In this document: one piece after another, positions 1 through 5,979 of the stretch
Layout of the letters: each line of letters opens with the position of its first letter
Numbering within the stretch: the first letter of the stretch is position 1
NCBI GenBank assembly: GCA_003157175.1
Contig: PMIQ01000152.1
Span: 11,159 to 21,035, forward strand
Direction: 5' to 3'
Length of the DNA stretch: 9,877 nt
Source of the DNA: Chloroflexota bacterium
Lineage (GTDB): Bacteria; Chloroflexota; Limnocylindria; Limnocylindrales; CSP1-4
Program-made: the position numbers and the translations under genes
The notes under the pieces: model-generated
What the model was told of the DNA's origin: nothing
The model's input: only the letters and a program-made list of their open reading frames with translations
Database searches by the model: none

Positions 1-1
1 C

Positions 2-724
2 GAGGCCGACGTCGTGATGTGGGATGGCGGAAACAACGACTTCCCATTCTTCAAGCCGGACCTGTTCGTGGTCGTTGCGGATCCGCTACGGCCGGGCCAC
101 GAGCTCCACTACCACCCGGGCGAGACGAACATCCGCATGGCCGACGTCGTCGTGATCAACAAGGTCGACTCGGCCACGCCCGAGCAGGTCGCGGAAGTCA
201 AGGCCGACATCGCGGAGATGAACCCGCGCGCCAGGGTGATCCTGGCTCGGTCGGCGCTGACGCTGCAAGGTGGCGAGATCAAGGGCAAGAAGGTCGCGGT
301 CGTCGAAGACGGGCCGACCCTCACGCACGGCGGCATGACATTTGGGGCCGGAGTCGTGGCGGCGCGGCGATTCGGCGCCGCCGAACTCGTCGATCCGGTG
401 CCGTACGCAACGGGTGAGCTGGCCGCGACGCTTCACAAGTACCCGGCCCTCGAGCATCTCATCCCGGCCATGGGCTACGGCCAGGGCCAGATGCACGAGT
501 TGGAGACCACGTTGAACGCCATGCCGGCGGACCTGGTCCTCTCGGCCACGCCAATCGATCTCACCCGCGTCCTCAAGCTCGAAAAGCCGGTCGTTCGGGT
601 TCGATACGAGCTGGAGGAGATGACGGCCGAGCCGGGGCAGGCGGCCCAGCCGAAGCTGGCCGATCTCCTGCGCGGTATCGTGGAGAAGGCTCGCGCCGGC
701 TCGACGCCGGCGGCTCATCGCTGA
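2..724 (+). CDS. cyclic 2,3-diphosphoglycerate synthetase-like GTPase, C-terminal part (5' truncated by window)
   Basis: The reading frame is open from the first bases of the window, so only the last 240 codons are visible. The protein belongs to the predicted-GTPase family named after archaeal cyclic 2,3-diphosphoglycerate synthetase, which is usually about 450 residues long. The visible part starts in a conserved WDGGNND block (bases 20-40), continues through a DPLRPGHE...HPGETN stretch, and has a G4-type nucleotide-specificity motif VINKVD (bases 152-169) after a hydrophobic strand. The P-loop would lie upstream of the window. It is followed after 13 nt by ornithine carbamoyltransferase and then by carbamate kinase, so the three are probably one transcript. 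Bacteria are not generally known to make cyclic diphosphoglycerate, so the enzyme name should be read as a homology label. A GTP-using ligase or a regulator of carbamoyl metabolism is equally possible. Family assignment is fairly sure; the reaction is not. Confidence 0.75.
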   Translation, partial: EADVVMWDGGNNDFPFFKPDLFVVVADPLRPGHELHYHPGETNIRMADVVVINKVDSATPEQVAEVKADIAEMNPRARVILARSALTLQGGEIKGKKVAVVEDGPTLTHGGMTFGAGVVAARRFGAAELVDPVPYATGELAATLHKYPALEHLIPAMGYGQGQMHELETTLNAMPADLVLSATPIDLTRVLKLEKPVVRVRYELEEMTAEPGQAAQPKLADLLRGIVEKARAGSTPAAHR

Positions 725-731
725 GGGAGGA
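725..731 (+). promoter_or_regulatory. ribosome binding site of the ornithine carbamoyltransferase gene
   Basis: GGGAGGA lies 6 nt before the ATG at 738, directly after the stop codon of the upstream gene. It fixes the start choice and supports expression from an upstream promoter outside the window. Confidence 0.75.
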
Positions 732-737
732 ACCTCG

Positions 738-1679
738 ATGGCGCGGCATCTGCTGACTCTGGATTCCCTGGGGCGGGACGGGATCCGCCACACCCTGGAC
801 CTGGCCGTCCGAATCAAGGCCCGCGGGGGCGAGACTGGCGATGCCCTGGCCGGCGGTCGGGTCGGGCTCCTCTTCGACAAGCCGTCGACGCGGACCCGCG
901 TCAGCTTCGAGGCGGCGATCTGGGGCCTCGGAATGCTGCCGATCGCGCTTCGCTCGGACGAGCTTCAGATCGGCCGCGGCGAGACGATCGCCGACACGGC
1001 GCGCGTCCTGTCGCGCTACCTCTCGGCCTTCGTGATCCGGACCTTCGAGCAGGCCCGAGTCGACGAGCTGGCCCGCTACGCCACCATCCCGATCATCAAC
1101 GCCCTGACCGACGAACACCATCCGTGCCAGGCCCTGGCCGACGTCATGACTCTCGAAGAGGAGTTCGGGTCGGTCGAAGGGCTGCGGGTCGCCTTCGTCG
1201 GGGACGGCAACAACGTCTGCCACTCGCTGATCCAGGCAGCGGGGCACCTGGGCTTCACGCTTGCCATCTCCACGCCGGCCGGTTTCGAGCCCAACGCGGA
1301 GATCGTGGCCGCCGCGCAGGCCAACTGCCGCACCAACGGCGGCGGCATAGAGCTTGGCCACGACCTCAAGGCCGCCGTCCGCGGCGCCGACGCGGTCTAC
1401 ACCGACGTGTGGGCCAGCATGGGCCAGGAAAAGGAGCGCGAGGAGCGAGCCCGCATCTTCGCCGGGTACTGCGTCGACGCCGCCCTGATGGCGCTTGCCT
1501 CGCCGCGCGCCATCTTCCTGCACTGCCTCCCGGCGCACCGCGGCGACGAGGTCACCGACGAAGTCATGGACGGACCACAGTCGCGCGTCTTCGACGAGGC
1601 CGAGGACCGCTGGTACACCGAGCAGGCGCTCCTGTACCTGCTGATCACCGGCGACGAGCGAGGGGAGCGTCTAGGGTGA
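738..1679 (+). CDS. argF: ornithine carbamoyltransferase
   Basis: This 313-residue cytoplasmic enzyme, normal length for the family, interconverts ornithine plus carbamoyl phosphate and citrulline plus phosphate. The carbamoyl-phosphate motif STRTR is at residues 50-54 and HPCQ at 128-131. GDGNN (155-159) starts the ornithine-binding domain. The SMGQE loop (227-231), characteristic of true ornithine transcarbamylases, and the catalytic HCLP (262-265) follow. These argue against an aspartate, YgeW-like or other carbamoyltransferase. The ATG at 738 has a strong Shine-Dalgarno sequence. The stop codon TGA overlaps the GTG start of carbamate kinase, implying translational coupling. That pairing favours a catabolic, ArcB-like direction (citrulline phosphorolysis followed by ATP formation), but sequence alone cannot separate anabolic from catabolic enzymes. 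No arginine deiminase or other arginine-pathway gene is visible here. Confidence 0.95.
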   Translation: MARHLLTLDSLGRDGIRHTLDLAVRIKARGGETGDALAGGRVGLLFDKPSTRTRVSFEAAIWGLGMLPIALRSDELQIGRGETIADTARVLSRYLSAFVIRTFEQARVDELARYATIPIINALTDEHHPCQALADVMTLEEEFGSVEGLRVAFVGDGNNVCHSLIQAAGHLGFTLAISTPAGFEPNAEIVAAAQANCRTNGGGIELGHDLKAAVRGADAVYTDVWASMGQEKEREERARIFAGYCVDAALMALASPRAIFLHCLPAHRGDEVTDEVMDGPQSRVFDEAEDRWYTEQALLYLLITGDERGERLG

Positions 1680-2644
1680 CTCGACTCGCCATCGCCCTGG
1701 GCGGCAACGCCCTGATCAGGCGAGGCGAACCCGGCTCGACCGAGGTCCAGCGCCACAACCTGGTGGCCGCGGCGCGTGGCATCGTCACGCTCGCCGAAGG
1801 CAGTCGGGCCGAGATGGTGATCACTCACGGCAACGGCCCGCAGGTCGGCTTCCTCGCGATCGGAGCGGAGATGGCCGCCTCCGTGGTCCCGGCCCCGCCG
1901 CTCGACGTCCTGGGCGCGGAGACCCAGGGCCAGATCGGCTATCTGCTGGCCAACGCCCTCAACGACGCATTTCTCGAGCGCGGCAAGCGACGCGAGATAG
2001 CCGTGATCGTGACCCGGACGGTCGTCCCGGCCGACGATCCGGCATTCGCCAACCCCACCAAGCCGGTCGGCCCGATCTACGACGAGGAAACGGCCCGCGA
2101 GCACGCCCGCACACGCGGCTGGAGCATCGCTCCCGACGGCAAGAGCTGGCGCCGGGTGGTTCCCTCGCCGCCTCCGATCCGCATCGTGGAGGCGGCCGCG
2201 ATTCGCGCTCTCGTGGAGGCGGGCGTGCTCGTCGTGGCGTCGGGCGGTGGGGGAGTGCCGGTGGTGGAGCAGGCCAATGGCCAGTATGTGGGCGTCGAGG
2301 CGGTGATCGACAAGGACCTCGCGGCGGTCGTGCTGGCGCGCTCGGTGGATGCCGACGGCCTGCTGCTCCTCAGCGACGTCGACGCCGTGTATCGCCGCTG
2401 GGGCACGCCCCGCCAGGAGGCGATCCTGCGCCTCTCCGTGGACGAGGCGATGGAGGGCCTGGCCAGCGGCGCGTGGCCGGCGGGCTCGATGGCGCCCAAG
2501 GTCCGCGCCTGCGCCCAGTTCGTCAAGGGCGGCGGCCGGTTCGCCGCCATCGGCGCCCTCGAGAACGCCGTGGCGATCGTCAAAGGCGCGTCGGGGACCT
2601 GGTTCGGCACCGACGCGGTCGGCCTTCCGAGGCGCGCGGCGTAA
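1676..2644 (+). CDS. arcC: carbamate kinase
   Basis: This 322-residue cytoplasmic enzyme of the amino-acid-kinase fold normally makes ATP, ammonia and CO2 from carbamoyl phosphate and ADP. Visible motifs in order are ALGGNAL (7-13), HGNGPQVG (51-58), the NPTKPVGP lysine loop (126-133), ASGGGGVPV (188-196), IDKD (211-214), SDVDAVY (233-239) and GSMAPKV (270-276), so the active site looks complete. The open frame runs far upstream through the preceding gene, but the start is GTG at 1676. That is where family similarity begins, where an AGGGGAG ribosome site lies at 1661-1667, and where GTGA overlaps the upstream stop by 4 nt. It completes the GTPase-transcarbamylase-kinase operon. No clear terminator hairpin follows it. 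Confidence 0.95.
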   Translation: MTRLAIALGGNALIRRGEPGSTEVQRHNLVAAARGIVTLAEGSRAEMVITHGNGPQVGFLAIGAEMAASVVPAPPLDVLGAETQGQIGYLLANALNDAFLERGKRREIAVIVTRTVVPADDPAFANPTKPVGPIYDEETAREHARTRGWSIAPDGKSWRRVVPSPPPIRIVEAAAIRALVEAGVLVVASGGGGVPVVEQANGQYVGVEAVIDKDLAAVVLARSVDADGLLLLSDVDAVYRRWGTPRQEAILRLSVDEAMEGLASGAWPAGSMAPKVRACAQFVKGGGRFAAIGALENAVAIVKGASGTWFGTDAVGLPRRAA

Positions 2645-2730
2645 GGTCTCGACCAACTTCCGGCAGGAGTACATGACCTTCGGCTAGACTTGGGGCGGTA
2701 CTATAGTCATGCCAGGAGGCCATAAGCTCA
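2645..2730 (+). promoter_or_regulatory. intergenic spacer with possible weak promoter and AGGAGG ribosome site
   Basis: This short, relatively AT-richer spacer separates the carbamate kinase operon from the CpaE-like gene. TATAGT at 2702-2707 (or TACTAT at 2699-2704) resembles a -10 box, but I see no good -35 at the proper distance. AGGAGG at 2714-2719 is a strong Shine-Dalgarno sequence 11 nt before the GTG at 2731, a rather long spacing. The ATG at 2709 is out of frame. No terminator-like hairpin is evident for the upstream operon, so some read-through is possible. Confidence 0.35.
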
Positions 2731-4056
2731 GTGCCGCGATCAGCCGTCGCCATCTACCTGCCCGGAGACGAAATCCCGGCAGTGAATGCCGAGCTGGCTG
2801 AAGCCGGGTACGAAGCCATCGCGGTCTCCAGCCCCGACGAGCTCGAAGCTCTGCTCGAATGCCGGCCCGACGTGGGCCTGGCGATCCTGGATGGCGAGGG
2901 CGACTTCGACGCGACCATCGAGATGTACGCCCTCCTGCACGAGGGGGAGCGCAACGTGCCGTCGCTGATGATCGTTTCGGCCACGGCCTCCGATCGGCTC
3001 AGCCTCGCCGGCCGCGCCCGCGTCAATGGCGAGTTCGTGACCCGCCCCTATTCGGCCGCCTCGTTGCGCTGGCGCGTCGAGGCGATGCTCATTCGGGCCG
3101 AGACGATGCTCATTCGGACCGAGGCCCTCGGCGACGATGCCCGCGCCGCCATCCTCGAAGGCGAGGTGGGTGTCGCGTCTCCGGCCGTGGCTCAGCGCGG
3201 CCAGATCGTCGTGATCTTCAACCCCAAGGGTGGCGTCGGCAAGACCACGATCGCCATCAACACCGCGGCAGTCCTCCAGATGCGCCGGAACCAGCGCGTG
3301 CTGCTGATCGACTGCGACACCGTGACGGGCCATATCGTCACCTCGTTGGGCATGGCCGAGATCCCCACCGTCGTGGACGTCTGGAACGCGGATCTGGGGA
3401 GGCATGCCAGCCACTCGCTGCCGGAGATCGCCTCGGCCCACAGCAGCGGCGTCGCGGTGCTGACGATGTCCCGGTCGCCGCTCCACACCGAGGTTCTCGA
3501 GCCCAAGCGCGTTGCCCAGGCCATAAGCGCCGCCCGCGACGCCTATGACTGGATCATCATCGACATGCACCCGGACTACGGGCCGCTCAACCAGGGCATC
3601 TTCGCCCTGGCCGACCAGATCCTCGTGCCCGTCACTCCGGAGGTCCCGACCATTCGGGCGGCGGTGCAGTTCCGCGAGGTTGCGGTCGATCTCGAGATTC
3701 GCGATCGCCTGGCCCTAGTCGTAAACCGTTCGAACAGCGGCGTCTCCGCGAGCGACGTCGAGAAGGTCGTCGGGTTTGGGGCCATCGCCAGGATCCGGTC
3801 CGCCGGCATGCTTTTCGTCCACGCGGCCAACAGTCATCGCTCCGCGGTCGAGGCGTTCCCCAAGGCAAGGGTGGTCGGCGATATCGAAGCCCTGGCGGAC
3901 AGGCTGATCTCCATGAGGGACGATCCGGGCGGAACGCAGCGCTCGATGCTGTGGTTCGTGCGCCCCGTCCGGGACCTGCTCGACAGGCTAACCTCACAGG
4001 CCGTCGGCAGGTCGCTCTCCCTCCGCCGGTCAAGTGAGCCGGTCCATACGCGCTAG
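2731..4056 (+). CDS. CpaE/TadZ-like protein: degenerate receiver domain plus MinD/ParA-type ATPase
   Basis: The 441-residue protein has a receiver-like N-terminus (about 3-118) and a P-loop ATPase (about 157-395). In the receiver, Asp54 sits at the usual phosphorylation position and Ser83 at the switch position, but the invariant lysine before proline is Arg105 (TRPYS), so it is probably a pseudo-receiver. The ATPase carries a deviant Walker A motif KGGVGKTT (166-173), a second strand motif VLLIDCD (190-196) and a Walker B strand IIIDM with Asp278. This order is typical of CpaE/TadZ, which positions type IV/Tad pilus machinery at the cell pole, but no pilus gene is in the window. The last 38 residues (from 404) look amphipathic and basic and may touch the membrane as MinD does. 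The GTG start follows AGGAGG. A 21-bp tandem duplication lies between the domains. Family is likely; the cargo is unknown. Confidence 0.8.
   Translation: MPRSAVAIYLPGDEIPAVNAELAEAGYEAIAVSSPDELEALLECRPDVGLAILDGEGDFDATIEMYALLHEGERNVPSLMIVSATASDRLSLAGRARVNGEFVTRPYSAASLRWRVEAMLIRAETMLIRTEALGDDARAAILEGEVGVASPAVAQRGQIVVIFNPKGGVGKTTIAINTAAVLQMRRNQRVLLIDCDTVTGHIVTSLGMAEIPTVVDVWNADLGRHASHSLPEIASAHSSGVAVLTMSRSPLHTEVLEPKRVAQAISAARDAYDWIIIDMHPDYGPLNQGIFALADQILVPVTPEVPTIRAAVQFREVAVDLEIRDRLALVVNRSNSGVSASDVEKVVGFGAIARIRSAGMLFVHAANSHRSAVEAFPKARVVGDIEALADRLISMRDDPGGTQRSMLWFVRPVRDLLDRLTSQAVGRSLSLRRSSEPVHTR
3079..3120 (+). repeat. 21-bp in-frame tandem duplication inside the CpaE-like gene
   Basis: Two adjacent 21-bp units (3079-3099 and 3100-3120) differ at only two bases and encode E-A-MLIR-A followed by E-T-MLIR-T (residues 117-123 and 124-130). 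The duplication lengthens the helix linking the receiver-like domain to the ATPase by two turns without changing frame. Confidence 0.9.
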
Positions 4057-4074
4057 AGCAGCCGAGCCGGCGAC

Positions 4075-4139
4075 CACGCCCGCGCCGGGCGTGCGGGCCC
4101 GAACCGAGACGGCGCCCCGGCCGGACGGGCGTCCGCGCC
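4075..4139. terminator. GC-rich hairpin zone between convergent genes
   Basis: The plus-strand CpaE-like gene ends at 4056 and the minus-strand TerB-like gene ends at 4150. Between them lie a perfect 7-bp inverted repeat CACGCCC/GGGCGTG (4075-4081 and 4087-4093, 5-nt loop) and a second stem CGCCC/GGGCG (4113-4117 and 4127-4131). An alternative pairing is GGCGC/GCGCC (4111-4115 and 4135-4139). There is no T-run on either side, so it is not a textbook intrinsic terminator. Its position suggests a two-way transcription end. Confidence 0.4.
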
Positions 4140-4149
4140 GACCGCGCCG

Positions 4150-4698
4150 CTACTGCTTCGGTTGGTAGTTCAGGCGGGCGGTGAACAGGTCCGCGTACTG
4201 CGCCCTGACCGCGGTTGCCTGCCCGCGTTCGATGTCGAGCTCGTTGGCGATCTCATCGAGGGTGGCGCTCTCTTCGGCGGTGATCGCGCCGTCCGCAGCC
4301 GCGACCTGGAAGCAGGCTCGCAGGAGGATGAGTCGCTGGTCGGGGTTCGAAGCCTCGCGGAACTCGCGTGTCACCAGGTAGTCGCTCGTCTCGCCGGCCT
4401 TGCGCTCCTGGAGCTTGGCCATCTCGGCGACCAGGACGGCCTCCGATTCATCGAGTCCGTATTCGGCGAGCACGCTCTCGATAGCCTGCGTCTCGACGTC
4501 GGTGATCTCCAGGTCGGCGTTGGCGGCCCTGGCCAGCACATAGGCCATGCTGGCCAGAAGCCGTGCCTTTTCGGGCGGCAGCGACTCCAGGCGGGCGACG
4601 ATGTTGCGCACCGCCTCGGTCTCGGCGTCGATCTGCAAGGGCTCGGAGGCCGGCGCGCCGGCAGCCGCATGGCCGCCCAGGAACCGCATGAAGGACAT
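4150..4698 (-). CDS. TerB-like (tellurite-resistance TerB family, COG4103-type) protein
   Basis: This is a 182-residue, acidic, all-helical soluble protein. It shows the two acidic loops of the TerB fold: NADLEITDVE at 60-69 and AADGAITAEE at 134-143, each followed by a helix (AIESVLAEYGL and TLDEIANELDI), consistent with a metal-binding TerB domain over about 28-175. The first 25 residues are a variable Ala/Gly-rich lead. The ATG is preceded by AGGAAG (minus strand, 4704-4709) at 5-nt spacing. TerB-domain proteins are linked to tellurite, phage and envelope stress responses in several bacteria, but many such stand-alone bacterial proteins have no known activity. The gene lies 40 nt downstream of the YceI-like gene on the same strand and is very likely co-transcribed with it. 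No other ter genes are present, so actual tellurite resistance is not implied. Confidence 0.8.
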   Translation of the reverse strand: MSFMRFLGGHAAAGAPASEPLQIDAETEAVRNIVARLESLPPEKARLLASMAYVLARAANADLEITDVETQAIESVLAEYGLDESEAVLVAEMAKLQERKAGETSDYLVTREFREASNPDQRLILLRACFQVAAADGAITAEESATLDEIANELDIERGQATAVRAQYADLFTARLNYQPKQ

Positions 4699-4727
4699 TG
4701 GCTCTTCCTTCCCTGCCTGGCTAAGGG

Positions 4728-4754
4728 GTGAGTGAACGTCAGGCGTGAGTGAAC
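4728..4754. repeat. 10-bp direct repeat across the YceI-like stop codon
   Basis: GTGAGTGAAC occurs at 4728-4737 and again at 4745-4754, 17 bp apart, straddling the end of the YceI-like gene and the start of the 40-nt spacer to the TerB-like gene. It may be a small duplication from replication slippage. No function is evident. Confidence 0.7.
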
Positions 4755-5509
4755 AGTAGATGCAGTTCCATGATCCCGTTGTTGTCGACAGAGAGGACCG
4801 AGAAGCTGTTGGGCCCCTGGAACCCGTAGTCGGCGAACACGACCGGCATTGTCCCCGTGACGGCGATGATGCCGCCCTGACGCAGCGCCGTCAGAGTGAT
4901 GGCGACGTTCTTCGCAACGCCATGAAGAGTGAGGGTGCCGTTCGCGACCACCGACACCGTCTGGCCCTCGGTGGGCAGCGTTCCGAGGTCGATCGGCCCG
5001 GCTGTGGTGAAGGCGGCGGTCGGGAACTGATCGGTGTCGATCGCCTGGCGGCGCAGCTGATTGTCGCGGTTCGGATCGCTGCTCTTGAGGGCCGTCAGGT
5101 CGGCCGTGATCGAGACGTTGTCGATGACGGCCCCGGTCAGGGTCATCGAGCCGCTCACCAGAGGCGTGCGCCCGACGGCGGTGTTCGCTCCGACGCCGAC
5201 GAGCTGCTCCTGCACCCGATAGCCCGCCCACGAGGCGGAGAAGTCGGCCATGGATCCCAGGCTGGTGGTGACGTTCCACGTGCCGTCCAGCGAGGCTGGC
5301 GCGGCAACGCCGGCACCCGGCGGGATCATGGGTGCGCTGGAGGCCACGGCCGCGGGCCCGGCCGGGCTCAGGAACAGGTAATACAAGCCGTAGCCGCCGA
5401 TGGCAACGCCGCCGACCACGACCACAGCAATGGCTGCGAGCAGGAGATTGCGAGTGTTGTGAGATCGCCTCGCCGATGCCGGCGGGGTGGGGGAGCTGGG
5501 AGCGGTCAT
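4739..5509 (-). CDS. membrane-anchored YceI-family (polyisoprenoid-binding, lipocalin-like) protein
   Basis: This 256-residue protein has a short Ser/Pro-rich cytoplasmic tail with basic residues (13-20), one transmembrane segment (about 21-47) and a Pro/Ala linker. A YceI-type beta-barrel domain fills about 74-256. Family marks are LDGTWNV at the domain start, RDNQLRRQAIDTDQFPTAAF (147-167), the NGTLTLHGVAKNV strand pair (190-202) and a terminal SVDNNGIMELHLLF strand. YceI proteins bind long isoprenoid or other lipids in the periplasm or cell surface. Here there is no obvious cleavage site, so it probably stays anchored with the barrel outside. The ATG at 5509 has GGAGG (5515-5519, minus strand) at 5-nt spacing. 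It is first in an operon with the TerB-like gene and is divergent from the CAP gene. Lipid ligand and role are unknown. Confidence 0.87.
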   Translation of the reverse strand: MTAPSSPTPPASARRSHNTRNLLLAAIAVVVVGGVAIGGYGLYYLFLSPAGPAAVASSAPMIPPGAGVAAPASLDGTWNVTTSLGSMADFSASWAGYRVQEQLVGVGANTAVGRTPLVSGSMTLTGAVIDNVSITADLTALKSSDPNRDNQLRRQAIDTDQFPTAAFTTAGPIDLGTLPTEGQTVSVVANGTLTLHGVAKNVAITLTALRQGGIIAVTGTMPVVFADYGFQGPNSFSVLSVDNNGIMELHLLFTHA

Positions 5510-5576
5510 CTGAGCCTCCGGGCGCTGGGCGCGCCGTCGGTCCGCGAGAGTGGACCGTCTGTGACCGTAGGCTCGC

Positions 5577-5594
5577 TTGCTGAGAAGTTGCTGA
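5577..5594 (-). promoter_or_regulatory. putative OmpR/PhoB-type response-regulator operator upstream of the YceI-like gene
   Basis: On the minus strand TCAGCAA-N4-TCAGCAA forms an exact 7-bp direct repeat with an 11-bp period, the geometry bound by tandem winged-helix response regulators. A -10-like TACGGT lies 7 bp downstream in the direction of the YceI-like gene, with no recognisable -35, as expected for an activator-dependent promoter. The regulator itself is not in the window. Confidence 0.4.
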
Positions 5595-5628
5595 ACCGGG
5601 GCTGTATGGTGCGCCTGCCACGACGACC

Positions 5629-5662
5629 GGCCGAACGTCGACGTGCGCCGGGCCGAACGTCG
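5629..5662. repeat. 12-bp direct repeat, 22-bp period
   Basis: GGCCGAACGTCG occurs at 5629-5640 and 5651-5662. The 22-bp offset is about two helical turns, so both copies face the same side of the DNA. Its core CGAACGTC recurs at 5794-5801. It may be a second operator for either divergent gene. Confidence 0.6.
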
Positions 5663-5966
5663 GGTTGCGCGTCGGGGATCGCGCGTCCCAACCGCGGCTC
5701 AATCCTCTCTCCTATGCGAATGGGCAGTTACCAAAGTGAAGGCCAGGCCGACCCATGGTTCGGTTTCCTTCACGCTTGAGGCGATGTCAGAATCGAACGT
5801 CCGGACGATGCACTCGTAATCGAGACCATCGACGGCAGGTCGGGCCGCTTGATACCGCTCGAACGGGTGGTGTCGCCCGAACCGAGAATGGGCCCTCCGG
5901 CTCCAGCCTCATCGTGGGGCCCGAACTACTGTCGCAAGGCGTTCGACGTGTCCGCCTCTACCGTCT

Positions 5967-5973
5967 GGAGGAG
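5967..5973 (+). promoter_or_regulatory. ribosome binding site deciding a TTG start
   Basis: GGAGGAG lies 6 nt before TTG at 5980. No other in-frame start in the open frame (which extends back to 5755) has a comparable site, and only this start places the hydrophobic signal segment at the N-terminus. Confidence 0.8.
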
Positions 5974-5979
5974 ACCATC

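Larger units (their letters stand above)
5510..5979. promoter_or_regulatory. 470-bp divergent control region between YceI-like and CAP genes
   Basis: No convincing complete gene is present. Reading left to right it holds: the YceI-like ribosome site (5515-5519); a possible minus-strand -10 TACGGT (5564-5569); an 11-bp-period direct repeat (5577-5594); a 12-bp direct repeat (5629-5640, 5651-5662); a lower-GC stretch around 5700-5770; a protein-like open stretch without a start (5780-5878); two possible hairpins (5858-5886, 5890-5922); and the GGAGGAG ribosome site of the CAP gene (5967-5973). No obvious sigma-70 promoter for the CAP gene was found. Confidence 0.6.

Noticed and set aside
1124..1675. 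Long upstream extension of the carbamate kinase frame
   Set aside because: It is Arg-rich, overlaps the transcarbamylase gene in another frame, and has no family similarity. Carbamate kinase begins at GTG 1676.
738..2644. Complete arginine deiminase pathway
   Set aside because: Only transcarbamylase and carbamate kinase are visible; no arginine deiminase or arginine/ornithine antiporter is in the window.
1397..2674. 425-codon minus-strand open frame over carbamate kinase
   Set aside because: Antisense shadow of a high-GC gene. The opposite strand carries every carbamate kinase motif.
4150..4698. Tellurite-resistance operon
   Set aside because: Only a TerB-like gene is present, without TerC, TerD or TerE partners, so the resistance label would overreach.
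4371..5702. 443-codon minus-strand open frame
   Set aside because: Out-of-frame shadow of the YceI-like and TerB-like genes with Arg/Ser/His-rich low-quality translation.
5777..5779. In-frame TGA between two peptide-like stretches read as selenocysteine
   Set aside because: No supporting context such as a selenoprotein family or a downstream selenocysteine-insertion hairpin is recognised, and the upstream part has no ribosome site.
5714..5819. Small leader peptides: 21 codons from ATG 5714 and 11 codons from ATG 5784
   Set aside because: The first has no Shine-Dalgarno sequence and the second has only GAGG 2 nt away, so neither is supported as translated.
5787..5860. tRNA-like words on the minus strand: TTACGAG and TTCGATT loops exactly 15 nt apart, as anticodon and T loops would be
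   Set aside because: The flanking anticodon and T stems do not pair, no D-arm GG or acceptor stem follows, and the same bases read better as protein-like plus-strand codons.
5755..5979. N-terminal extension of the CAP gene from ATG at 5755
   Set aside because: The 75 extra residues are Arg-rich and uncharacteristic, would bury the signal peptide, and lack a ribosome site. TTG at 5980 has GGAGGAG at ideal spacing.
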